Source: Qipengyuania huizhouensis
Lineage (GTDB): Bacteria; Pseudomonadota; Alphaproteobacteria; Sphingomonadales; Sphingomonadaceae
Assembly (NCBI RefSeq): GCF_019711635.1
Contig: NZ_JAIGNT010000004.1
Span: 62,001 to 126,000, forward strand
Direction: 5' to 3'
Length of the DNA: 64,000 nucleotides
Shown here: positions 19,921 through 29,152 of the stretch, piece by piece
Numbering within the stretch: the stretch's first letter is position 1
Layout: each line of letters opens with the position of its first letter
Position numbers and translations under genes: made by a program
Notes under the pieces: model-generated
The model's input: the letters and a program-made list of their open reading frames with translations, nothing else
The model's database searches: none
What the model was told of the DNA's origin: nothing

Positions 19921-20004
19921 GATTTTCTGTCTCGCATAGAGCCGAGGACGGACGCGGCGTGATTGTGTTCCAAAAACCGCTGTTTATTCAGGCCTCGGTT
20001 CGAC

Positions 20005-20427
20005 CTAGCTCGCGAACCGGCTCCGCAGTTCGAGCAGGGCGAGGGCAGCCTTGGCAGCTTCTCCGCCCTTGTCCTTCTGCTTCGGATCGGCGCGAACGAG
20101 AGCTTGCGCGTCGTTCTCGACCGTGAGGATGCCGTTGCCGATCGCAATACCGTCCATCGTCAGTGCCATGATGCCGCGTGCGCTTTCCCCAGCCACGATC
20201 TCGAAGTGGTAGGTGTCGCCGCGGATCACCACGCCGATGGCGACAAAGCCGTCATAGCGTCCGCTGTCCGCAGCAAGAGAGATCGCGCCGGGTATTTCCA
20301 GCGCGCCAGGGACGGTCAGGACCTCTACCGAATGCCCTTCGGCCTCCAGCGCGGACTTCGCACCTGCTATCAACTGGTCGTTGAGATGGTCGTAGAAACG
20401 GGCTTCGACAATCAGGAAATTGGCCAA
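20005..20427 (-). CDS. ribH: 6,7-dimethyl-8-ribityllumazine synthase
   Basis: Condenses the RibB product 3,4-dihydroxy-2-butanone 4-phosphate with the pyrimidine intermediate to make lumazine, the direct riboflavin precursor. The 140-residue protein has [25 protein letters not shown], the catalytic region [23 protein letters not shown] and GNGILTVEN. Length is typical. It begins 4 bases after the ribB stop, forming a two-gene ribB-ribH operon. Confidence 0.96.
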   Translation of the reverse strand: MANFLIVEARFYDHLNDQLIAGAKSALEAEGHSVEVLTVPGALEIPGAISLAADSGRYDGFVAIGVVIRGDTYHFEIVAGESARGIMALTMDGIAIGNGILTVENDAQALVRADPKQKDKGGEAAKAALALLELRSRFAS

Positions 20428-20431
20428 AGGC

Positions 20432-21670
20432 TTACTCCGGAATGGGCATGTGATCGACGATGTTCAGGCCATAGCCTTCGATCGCGACGACATTGGGTTG
20501 TGAATTGCTGAGCAGGATCATGTCTTCCACACCCAGGTCTGCAAGAATTTGCGATCCGATGCCCACGTTACGTTCGGATTCGTTCTGGCCATAGCCCGAA
20601 GCGGGCCGGCCGGTGATAATCACGATGACGCCCGAGCCATGTTCGCCCATCGCCTGCATGGCGCGCTGGAGTGTGCGCTTGCGCGGACCAGGCTTGCCGA
20701 GCACGTCGTCGAAAATCGAGATCGGGTGAACACGGGTGAGGGTGGGCTTTCCCTCCTGCACCTCGCCCTTCTGCAGGACATAGCTCTCGCTGCCGTCGAT
20801 CTTGTTGCGGTAGGTCAGCATCCGCCAGCTTTCCCCGTAATCGGAATCGAAGCTGTCTTCGGCGATGCGTTCTACCAGATGATCGTACCGCATGCGGTAT
20901 TCGATCAGATCCCGGATCGTCCCGATCTTCATGTCATGCTTGCGCGCGAAGGCGACGAGATCGTCAAGCCGGGCCATCGTACCATCGTCCTTCATGATCT
21001 CGCAGATCACGCCCGATGGATTGAGCCCCGCAAGGCGCGAGATATCGACTGCAGCTTCGGTATGTCCAGCGCGGACCAGAACGCCTCCGTCGCGTGCGGT
21101 AAGCGGGAAGACATGCCCCGGGGTAACGATGTCCTCGGGACCCTTGGTAGGATCGATGGCGACCGACACCGTTCGCGAACGATCCGCGGCACTGATGCCG
21201 GTCGTCACGCCCGTCTTCGCCTCGATCGAAGTGGTGAAGGCGGTCTGCATGCTTTCGCGGTTGTCGCGGCTCATGGGCTGGAGGCCAAGCGCCTTCACGC
21301 GCTTGCTGTCCAGCGACAGGCAGATCAGCCCGCGGCCATAGGTGGCCATGAAATTGATGGCATTGGGCGTTGCCATCTGGGCCGGAATAATGAGATCGCC
21401 TTCGTTCTCCCGGTCTTCGTCATCGACAAGGATAAACATCCGCCCGTTGCGCGCCTCGTCGATGATTTCCTCGGCACCGACTATGACCGGCGTTTCGTCA
21501 TTGGCCTCTAGAAAAGCGGCCAATTTGTTGAGCGTATCAGTGGTCGGGTTCCAGCCATCATCCGTACAGTCGCGCAAAGTATTGGCGTGAAGCCCTGCCG
21601 CACGTGCGAGGCCAGCCCGGGTCATCAACCCGTTGCCGACCAGGGTGCGAACTTTTTCGATCGTATCCAT
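20432..21670 (-). CDS. ribB: 3,4-dihydroxy-2-butanone-4-phosphate synthase with N-terminal helix-turn-helix and degenerate GTP cyclohydrolase II domain
   Basis: The 412-residue protein has three parts. Residues 1-60 look like an XRE-type helix-turn-helix ([19 protein letters not shown]). About 61-260 is an intact RibB domain ([61 protein letters not shown]). About 265-412 resembles GTP cyclohydrolase II, but the zinc-binding cysteines that normally follow the RVHSE motif are absent ([19 protein letters not shown]), so that activity is probably lost. The start is adjacent to nested palindromes at 21689-21710. A separate ribA would be expected elsewhere in the genome. Confidence 0.92.
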   Translation of the reverse strand: MDTIEKVRTLVGNGLMTRAGLARAAGLHANTLRDCTDDGWNPTTDTLNKLAAFLEANDETPVIVGAEEIIDEARNGRMFILVDDEDRENEGDLIIPAQMATPNAINFMATYGRGLICLSLDSKRVKALGLQPMSRDNRESMQTAFTTSIEAKTGVTTGISAADRSRTVSVAIDPTKGPEDIVTPGHVFPLTARDGGVLVRAGHTEAAVDISRLAGLNPSGVICEIMKDDGTMARLDDLVAFARKHDMKIGTIRDLIEYRMRYDHLVERIAEDSFDSDYGESWRMLTYRNKIDGSESYVLQKGEVQEGKPTLTRVHPISIFDDVLGKPGPRKRTLQRAMQAMGEHGSGVIVIITGRPASGYGQNESERNVGIGSQILADLGVEDMILLSNSQPNVVAIEGYGLNIVDHMPIPE

Positions 21671-21688
21671 ACCCGCCCATATATCACA

Positions 21689-21710
21689 TCACAATGTGAA
21701 TTCAATTCAC
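21689..21710. promoter_or_regulatory. Nested palindromes upstream of ribB, candidate operator
   Basis: Two overlapping perfect palindromes, TCACAATGTGA (21689-21699) and GTGAATTCAATTCAC (21696-21710), lie 19-40 bases ahead of the ribB ATG in a locally AT-rich stretch. Further TCACA-like half-sites flank them. A dimeric regulator is the natural reading; RibB's own helix-turn-helix is a candidate. Confidence 0.5.
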
Positions 21711-21847
21711 AAATCACATTACGATGCATTTAAAGTCCTATTGCTCGTTGGCCTCGCGGCCATCGTGGCGTGGCGATCACGGCTTGTAGGGTGAGTTTCC
21801 AGGGGAGGAGTGAGTTTCTTGGCGCCGACTAGCTGGGCAAGAAAACA

Positions 21848-21863
21848 GACGTTGGCCAACATC
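21848..21863 (-). terminator. Possible terminator of tRNA-Lys
   Basis: Read on the minus strand, an inverted repeat GATGTTGGCCAACGTC (one G-U) is followed by TGTTTTC, 30 bases past the tRNA 3' end. The usable stem is short, so the call is tentative. The rest of 21721-21847 shows no gene. Confidence 0.4.
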
Positions 21864-21892
21864 TCTAAAAGGGGATAAGTATCTGAAAGGTT

Positions 21893-21968
<76 letters not shown>

Positions 21969-22095
21969 ACACTCACGGCATGTCTCCGTGCCCGGCCCGG
22001 TGGTACGGGCGGCCCCGACTCGGGGAGGCGCTCATATAGCGGCTGTTCTGCGAATGAAAAGTCTCAATGTGGACTTTCAGTCGGCATTTCGACCT

Positions 22096-22422
22096 TTACC
22101 GGCGCGAGGCCTCAGCTGCTCCGTCATCCAGGAGGATCAACCTGGCACCGAAAGGGTCTGTTGGGTCATCCTCGATTCTTGCCAGTCTTTCGAATTCCAG
22201 CTTGCGGACACCTCCGAAGCATTCACTGAGGGTGAAGCCGGTTATCTGCGGCAGATCGTAGACCGGAAGGGCGAAACCCTGTTCGGCGCTCCGGTGCAGG
22301 ATCCGCAGGATGGTGTTCGAAAGTTTTTCGTCATCTTGGCCTTGATGATCCGGGTGGAGGTCGTCTGCCCCTTGATGGCGAGAATCCACTCTCCCTGCAA
22401 AGGTGTAGTTGTCCGTTTTCAT
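22096..22422 (-). CDS. Hypothetical protein divergent from a LuxR regulator
   Basis: A 108-residue protein without signal or membrane segment that I do not recognise. The ATG at 22422 has AAGGGA at proper spacing. The middle (EKLSNTILRILHRSAEQGFALPVYDLPQITGFTLSECFGGVRKLEFERL) looks like a compact winged-helix fold with a possible recognition helix around TLSECFGGVRKL. A DNA-binding or regulatory role is therefore possible but unproven. It is divergent from the LuxR-type gene across about 120 bases. Confidence 0.6.
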   Translation of the reverse strand: MKTDNYTFAGRVDSRHQGADDLHPDHQGQDDEKLSNTILRILHRSAEQGFALPVYDLPQITGFTLSECFGGVRKLEFERLARIEDDPTDPFGARLILLDDGAAEASRR

Positions 22423-22545
22423 TGCGCGATCCCTTTTCACAAGGTCCGGATTCCACCGGGCTCCTGCGATCGGGTGTCCACATAGTCGCCGATATGCGCT
22501 AAGATAGTCACGCGGCTGGGGGACAGCCACGGCGGTTCAGCGCGA

Positions 22546-23202
22546 ATGCGAACATTTTCGGCAGATATCGAACGGATGGAGGATTGCGAGGCAATCCTTG
22601 AATACGTATACTATTCTTGCCGAGAAGAGGGCGCGGCCTGGTTCAGCTATCATTTCACTCCAATTTTCGAATCACCCACTTCGCATAACGCTTTCATCTG
22701 GGCGCGGGGCTATCCTCTCGATCTCCAGAAAAAGTATTTCGGAGAGGGATATCGCCAAATCGATCCGGTTCCGCGGCTGACCCTGGAGCATGGCCACATA
22801 CTTACTTGGCGAAAAGCAATGCAGCTTGCCAAAGGCGATCCCACTGCCAAACGATATATCGAGGAGTTCGGGATCGAGAACTGGGCGGGTTTCGCGCTAT
22901 ACGGTCCACGCAACCGGGATGCGTTCGCTGCGCTGACTTTCCTCGAAGATCCCGAACTGTTCGAAGCAGGGCGTCTGGCACATCTGCACACGTTGCTCCA
23001 AACGGCACATCTCCTGATATGCAAGGTGATGGATAATGCAGAGCCAGAAGTGATTTTGTCCGCGCGCGAACGAGAAGTTCTCACATGGATGGGGCGCGGC
23101 AAATCGGCGACCGAGACTGCGGAAATTCTGAACATTTCGCCGGAGACGGTCAAAACCTATGTAAAGCGGGTGTACGAAAACTCGAAGCGAATGACCGGGT
23201 GA
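22546..23202 (+). CDS. LuxR-family regulator with autoinducer-binding domain (LuxR solo)
   Basis: A 218-residue regulator. An autoinducer-binding domain spans about 15-150: YRQIDPVPRLTL contains the Asp-Pro pair, with Trp residues at ILTW and NWAGFALYGP as in acyl-homoserine-lactone receptors. A GerE helix-turn-helix follows (LSAREREVLTWMGRGKSATETAEILNIS, then PETVKTYVKRVYENS). No luxI-type synthase is in the window, so it may respond to an exogenous or non-AHL signal. No strong ribosome site marks the start; ATG 22576 is an alternative. Confidence 0.85.
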   Translation: MRTFSADIERMEDCEAILEYVYYSCREEGAAWFSYHFTPIFESPTSHNAFIWARGYPLDLQKKYFGEGYRQIDPVPRLTLEHGHILTWRKAMQLAKGDPTAKRYIEEFGIENWAGFALYGPRNRDAFAALTFLEDPELFEAGRLAHLHTLLQTAHLLICKVMDNAEPEVILSAREREVLTWMGRGKSATETAEILNISPETVKTYVKRVYENSKRMTG

Positions 23203-23249
23203 CAGCGACCGTTCGGGCACTGAAACTCGGTCTCGTGAAGCTCTAGGCT

Positions 23250-24371
23250 TCAGCTGAGGATCAGGCCCGTCCGAGGCGACTTCTGGTTCCATCTGTGAAC
23301 CATCATCAGCACGCCGATGCAGATCATGTTGGTCATCATCGAGCTGCCGCCGTGACTGATGAAGGGCAGCGGTATGCCCACCACCGGGGCGAAGCCCATT
23401 ACCATTAACAGATTGATCGCGACGTAGAAGAAGATCGTGGCGGTCATGCCGGCCGCCAGCAGCTTGGCAAACCGGTCGGTACTCGCTTTCGCTACCTTGA
23501 GACCCCAGAATAGGATCAGGCCAAAGGCGCCGATTGTGAACAGGCCGCCGGCAAAACCCCATTCTTCGGCCATGGTCGCGAATACGAAATCCGTATGCGG
23601 CTCGGGAAGATAGTTGAGGTGGCTTTGCGAACCTTCATTGAAGCCTTTGCCGAACATGCCCCCCGATCCGATTGCGATCTTTGACTGGGTGATTTGATAG
23701 CCGTCGCCCAAGGGATCATTTTCAGGATCGAGGAAAGTCAGAACGCGCTTCTGCTGATAGTCCTGAAGCCCCACAAAGAATGCGACGGGTGCCAAAGCGA
23801 TTGCCGCTATGCCCGAGAGCACGAACCAGCGCAGTGGCAGGCCAGCCAGAAACAGAACGACAAAGCCGCCGAATGCTATGGCAAGCGACGTACCGAGATC
23901 GGGCTGCAGAAGTACGAAGGCCATTGGCAGCAAGATGATCGCGGCGGCAGGCATGAGAGCTCGCCACGTCGGCACCATGCCGACGGGAAGCGAGCCGTAG
24001 TATTGAGCCAGTGCAAGCACGACTGCCGGTTTCATGAGTTCCGAAGGCTGAATGCGGATCGGGCCGAGTTCAAGCCAGCGCTGGCTCCCGCCTCCGACCT
24101 GACCGACGATTTCGACTGCGATCACGAGCAGCAGGATGGCGATATAGGCCGGGTAGGCGAGCAGCCCGACTACATCTCTTCCAAACCGTGAAATAACGAC
24201 TGCCATGACAATGAAAATGGCAAAACGGATCAAATGCGACTGCGCGTAAGCCTCGAAGTTGCCGGCCGCCGCCGACGTGAGAACAAGTGCACCGAAACCA
24301 ATCAGCGCGAACAGCGGGAACAGCATCATCCACGGCTGCCGGGCCACGGGCGCTGGAACGATATTGCTCAT
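23250..24371 (-). CDS. rodA: Rod-shape SEDS glycosyltransferase RodA
   Basis: Peptidoglycan glycosyltransferase of the elongasome, working with PBP2. The 373-residue multi-spanning membrane protein has about ten helices and SEDS motifs: GGSQRWLELGPIRIQPSELMKPA, VLLQPDLGTSLAIAFGG, KVLTFLDPENDPLGDGYQITQSKIAIGSGGMFGKG (close to the family form) and the final GFAPVVGIPLPFISHGGSSM. Its ATG overlaps the mrdA stop by 4 bases. It is the last gene of the mre operon. Confidence 0.96.
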   Translation of the reverse strand: MSNIVPAPVARQPWMMLFPLFALIGFGALVLTSAAAGNFEAYAQSHLIRFAIFIVMAVVISRFGRDVVGLLAYPAYIAILLLVIAVEIVGQVGGGSQRWLELGPIRIQPSELMKPAVVLALAQYYGSLPVGMVPTWRALMPAAAIILLPMAFVLLQPDLGTSLAIAFGGFVVLFLAGLPLRWFVLSGIAAIALAPVAFFVGLQDYQQKRVLTFLDPENDPLGDGYQITQSKIAIGSGGMFGKGFNEGSQSHLNYLPEPHTDFVFATMAEEWGFAGGLFTIGAFGLILFWGLKVAKASTDRFAKLLAAGMTATIFFYVAINLLMVMGFAPVVGIPLPFISHGGSSMMTNMICIGVLMMVHRWNQKSPRTGLILS

Positions 24372-26458
24372 TCGACCTGATCCTCAGTCATGGAGGACGG
24401 GCCGCTGGGCGTTGAAGGAGACGGCGAACCTTCGGCCCGGGAGCTGCGTTGTTGCTGAGCCAGTTCTTCCGATTGACGTTGCGCCAGACGCGCTTCGGCA
24501 TCAACCTGATCGAAGATCTGTTCGGTGCGCAACGGTACGGGTTCCACAACTTCGCCAGCTGCTGCGGCGTACGCGCGGTACTTGGCCTCGAGCCGCTGCG
24601 AGGCGGTGCCACCCCATTGTTCTTCCAGAGGACGCAAGGCCTCCATTCCCTTCACAGGGTCGAAGAGGAAAGTCATCACATCCCGAGCGATTGGATAGGC
24701 TGCGCCCGATCCTCCGCCATGTTCAATCACGACGGCGCCAGCATATTTCGGCTTGTCGAAGGGCGCGAAGAAAACGAAGAGCCCATGGTCGCGATATTTC
24801 CACGGGCCACTCCTACCGTCCGAAACGCTGAGCGAGACGACCTGTGCCGTTCCCGTCTTGCCCGCCATCTGGATGCCTTCGATCGGCAATCTTGCGCGGC
24901 CGGCAGTGCCTGGGCCGTTGACCACATCGCTCATTGCCTGACGAACGTAGTCGATTTCGTCCGAACTGAAATCGAAGTGCTCGAACTTTGGCCTGCGATC
25001 ATCCATCCGAAGATGCGGCATCACCTTGTACCCAGTCGCAAGTCGTGCACTCATCACGGCAAGCTGGAGTGGATTCACAAGGTAATAGCCCTGTCCGATC
25101 GAAGCGTTGACGGTATCGTAAGGTTGCCAGGCCTGATCGTATTTCCGCTGCTTCCACGCAGGGTCCGGGACCGTTCCGTAGAACTGGCTGGCAACGGGCA
25201 GGTCGAATTCTTCGCCCAGGCCCATTTTATGCGCCCATTCGGCTACTTTCTGGAAGCCGATCTGTTGCGCGAAGTGATAGAAATAGCTGTCGCAGCTCTG
25301 ATAAATGGCCTTGGCCATGTCGACCCGGCCATGATTGCTCCAGCAGTTGAAGAACCGGTTTCCGATCCTTCGGCCGCCGCCACACATGATCGCTTCGTCC
25401 GGCTTCACACCTGCATCGAGGAAAGCCATGCAATGCATCGGCTTGACGGTAGAACCGGGCGGGTAAAGTCCCTTGAGGACCTTGTTGCGCAGTGGCACGC
25501 GCTCGTCCTCGCGCAGCATGGAGTATTCGACCCGGCCAATCCCAGCAGAAAAGCTGTTGGGATCGAAGCTCGGCATGGAAGACATGCACAGTATGTCGCC
25601 GCTTTCACAATCCATGACGACGCAGGAGCCGCTTTCAAGTCCGATGCGGCGCGCGGCGTAATCCTGCAAAGGCCCGTCGATCGTCAGCCGTACCGAAGCG
25701 CCCTGCCTGTCTTCCCGCGTTTCGAGGTCACGTACAATCCGGCCCGAGGCAGTTACCTCGACACGGCGCGCGCCGGGTTCACCTTGCAATTCCTCCTCGA
25801 ATTGCGCTTCGAGCGCGTCCTTCCCGATCTTGTAGCCGGGAGTGATGAGGAGGGGATCGGGATTTTCCTCATACTCCTCCGCCGAGGCCGGTCCCACATA
25901 GCCGATAAGATGGCCGACGCTGGGGCCTGTGGGATAAAACCGTGAGAAGCCGCGCTGCGGCACGACCCCGGGCAGATCGGGAAGGCGAACGCTTATAGCA
26001 GCGAATTGATCGTAATTGAGCCCGGTAGCCACCTCGATTGGCTGGAACCCGCGCGCCTCTTCGATACGCTTCGATATGTCGGCCAAATTGTTTGTCGACA
26101 AATCGAGGATATTTGACAGCACGCCGAGCGTCTTTTCCGGATCAGCCAACCGATCCGGAATGACATCGACGCGAAAGTCGGCGCGGTTGGAGGCTAGCGG
26201 CGCACCGTTCCGATCGAGTATCCAACCCCGCCGGGGAGGGATGAGCGACAGGTTCACCCTGTTGCTTTCGGACTCCAGCACCCAGCGTTCATTTTCTGCA
26301 ATGGCGATATAGGCCATGCGGGACGCGAGGATCATCCCGATCCCGCCCATGCCCGCACCGATCACGAAGGTGCGCCGATCGAAAGTGTTGTCGAGAGTGG
26401 TCTGGCTGACCAGTTCGCGCGGTTTCGCACCAGTTCTCCGGCGTCCGAACAAACCCAT
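24368..26458 (-). CDS. mrdA: Penicillin-binding protein 2 (elongasome transpeptidase)
   Basis: Crosslinks peptidoglycan during side-wall growth. The 696-residue protein has a short basic cytosolic tail, one membrane anchor (FVIGAGMGGIGMILASRMAYIAIAE), a PBP dimerisation domain (RGWILDRNGAPLASNRADF) and a transpeptidase domain with SxxK as GSTVKPMH, the SxN region at SCDSYFYHFAQQ and KTG at MAGKTGTAQV. The C-terminal tail is Glu/Ser/Pro-rich. The start at 26458 overlaps the mreD stop as TGATG; a longer upstream reading lies inside mreD and is not supported. Confidence 0.95.
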   Translation of the reverse strand: MGLFGRRRTGAKPRELVSQTTLDNTFDRRTFVIGAGMGGIGMILASRMAYIAIAENERWVLESESNRVNLSLIPPRRGWILDRNGAPLASNRADFRVDVIPDRLADPEKTLGVLSNILDLSTNNLADISKRIEEARGFQPIEVATGLNYDQFAAISVRLPDLPGVVPQRGFSRFYPTGPSVGHLIGYVGPASAEEYEENPDPLLITPGYKIGKDALEAQFEEELQGEPGARRVEVTASGRIVRDLETREDRQGASVRLTIDGPLQDYAARRIGLESGSCVVMDCESGDILCMSSMPSFDPNSFSAGIGRVEYSMLREDERVPLRNKVLKGLYPPGSTVKPMHCMAFLDAGVKPDEAIMCGGGRRIGNRFFNCWSNHGRVDMAKAIYQSCDSYFYHFAQQIGFQKVAEWAHKMGLGEEFDLPVASQFYGTVPDPAWKQRKYDQAWQPYDTVNASIGQGYYLVNPLQLAVMSARLATGYKVMPHLRMDDRRPKFEHFDFSSDEIDYVRQAMSDVVNGPGTAGRARLPIEGIQMAGKTGTAQVVSLSVSDGRSGPWKYRDHGLFVFFAPFDKPKYAGAVVIEHGGGSGAAYPIARDVMTFLFDPVKGMEALRPLEEQWGGTASQRLEAKYRAYAAAAGEVVEPVPLRTEQIFDQVDAEARLAQRQSEELAQQQRSSRAEGSPSPSTPSGPSSMTEDQVE

Positions 26459-27009
26459 CAGACCCGCCTCCAGCGCCTCAGACGGAGTTCGTCGAGACGG
26501 GATACGAAGACGGCTACGAGTGGATAGATCAAAACTGTAAACACGAGTTGGGGCACGATAGCGACGAGCGAGGGCAGGGTGGGCGTGGCACCGGAAAGTA
26601 GCCAGCCTGCGCAGAGATAGCTGCCCGCCAATATACCGGCTGTGAACCAGTCCTGCCAGAATGCGCGCCATGGCCAGCGCATTTCCACCGCTTCGATCAC
26701 GAGTAGAGTGACGGACCAGGTAAGGATCGCGAAGCCGAAGGGTTGCCCGCTGTAGAGATCATCGAACAGCCCAAGCGGGAAACCGGCCCACACGGGGAGC
26801 AATCCAGGCCTGACGAGCCGCCAGGCAAGAAGCATGAGAAAGCCCAGCGGGGGTACTATCGGCAGAGCAGAGGCAATCGGAAAGATCGGCAGAAGTGAAC
26901 CGATCAGGATAGAGCCCCATGGAATGATATTGGCGAGCAGCGGCGAATGCGAACGATTGATGCGGCTGCCGTAGGCATCACTCCGGGCGCGCGGTTCGAT
27001 CCGCTCCAT
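26458..27009 (-). CDS. mreD: Rod-shape-determining protein MreD
   Basis: A 183-residue integral membrane component of the MreBCD elongasome scaffold. After a polar N-terminus (RARSDAYGSRINRSHSP) it shows about five hydrophobic segments and the MreD-like GLFDDLYSGQPFGFAIL motif in the loop. It overlaps mreC upstream and mrdA downstream by TGATG, so the operon is translationally coupled here. Confidence 0.92.
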   Translation of the reverse strand: MERIEPRARSDAYGSRINRSHSPLLANIIPWGSILIGSLLPIFPIASALPIVPPLGFLMLLAWRLVRPGLLPVWAGFPLGLFDDLYSGQPFGFAILTWSVTLLVIEAVEMRWPWRAFWQDWFTAGILAGSYLCAGWLLSGATPTLPSLVAIVPQLVFTVLIYPLVAVFVSRLDELRLRRWRRV

Positions 27010-27899
27010 CAGTCGCCCAGCTCTTCTTCGATCGGTGTCTGCGAGCCGACTACGGCTTCAGGTTCGAAGATCGGTTCTACCGAGACGAAATCGGTCGCCG
27101 CAGGATCGCTTACGATGCGCGCGAGTGCCCCGTCGTCGGTCAGTTCGGTTACAATGGCGACAGCTATGCCCGGTGGATAATAGCCACCGGCACCGCTGGT
27201 CACGAACATGTCACCCACCGCCAGCGGGTTGATGCCGAGATTGATGAGCTTGATACGCAGGAAGCTGTCCCCGCGGCCTTCGGCGAAAGCGACGGTTTCG
27301 TCGCCGGCGCGGATCACAGGCAAGACGCTTTCGCTGTCGGTCAGCAGCAGGACACGCGAGGAGGTCGTCCCGGTTTCGAGGATGCGACCCACGACGCCCC
27401 GCGCCGAGCGAACCGGCATTCCCACTTCTACTCCGTCCTCGGAGCCTGCACCGAGATAGGCGAAGCGGCGCGTGCTCGACGCAGTCGAACCGACGAGCCG
27501 CGCCACTGCCACGGGCTTGCGCTCTTCGTCCTGCAGATCGAGAAGGCCTTTGAGACGTACATTCTCGCGCCGGAGTGCCTCTGCTTCTGCGAGGCGAATG
27601 CGCGCAAGTTCCATCTCGCGCTTCAATTCTGCGTTCTTCGAACCAGCGCGGTAATAGCCGCTGATCGAATCCCACAGAGATTTCGAGCCGGTTCGTGCCA
27701 CTGCGACCGTCTCCGTGGCCGGAGAGGCGGCATCTTGCGCGGCACCTCTCGGTCCGTCGAATATATCCGGCTGGAAAAAGGATATGCCAAGCAGAACCGC
27801 ACCGATCAGCGCACCGGCCCCGGCGACGATGTAGCCGGTGAAAAGATTGTATTGCGCTCGCTTGGAATAGCTGGAGCGCCGCTGGCCGCTCGGCGCCAT
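27009..27899 (-). CDS. mreC: Rod-shape-determining protein MreC
   Basis: Bitopic inner-membrane protein of 296 residues linking MreB inside to PBP2 outside. The cytosolic N-terminus is followed by one membrane helix (IVAGAGALIGAVLLGISFF), a periplasmic coiled coil (LKREMELARIRLAEAEALRRENVRLKGLL) and the beta-rich MreC core (YLGAGSEDGVEVGMPVRSARGVVGRI, VTSGAGGYYPPGIAVAIV). It lies 13 bases after mreB. Confidence 0.94.
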   Translation of the reverse strand: MAPSGQRRSSYSKRAQYNLFTGYIVAGAGALIGAVLLGISFFQPDIFDGPRGAAQDAASPATETVAVARTGSKSLWDSISGYYRAGSKNAELKREMELARIRLAEAEALRRENVRLKGLLDLQDEERKPVAVARLVGSTASSTRRFAYLGAGSEDGVEVGMPVRSARGVVGRILETGTTSSRVLLLTDSESVLPVIRAGDETVAFAEGRGDSFLRIKLINLGINPLAVGDMFVTSGAGGYYPPGIAVAIVTELTDDGALARIVSDPAATDFVSVEPIFEPEAVVGSQTPIEEELGD

Positions 27900-27912
27900 G
27901 GCCGGGTCCCCC

Positions 27913-28986
<1,074 letters not shown>

Positions 28987-29152
28987 TCAGTCGACGGTTG
29001 TGAGGAGCCGCGCGCATCCACCCGTGAGGAAACGGTGGCGGAGCCTTAGCGATATTACGCGCCGAAAGCCAAAAATTTCCTTAGGGCAATTGGGGGATAG
29101 GCAAACGCGCCGTCTCGGATTCCTCGCGCTTCGTCGCTATCGTTGCCTGTCC

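Noticed and set aside
19955-19980. Fourth EcfG promoter, GGAAC-N16-CGTC, before the 83-residue membrane protein
   Set aside because: The -10 element differs from CGTT at a conserved base. With about one chance hit expected in the window, imperfect sites are not convincing.
24449-25945. 498-codon plus-strand open frame over mrdA
   Set aside because: It lies entirely antisense to a transpeptidase gene with intact active-site motifs and has no recognisable domain.
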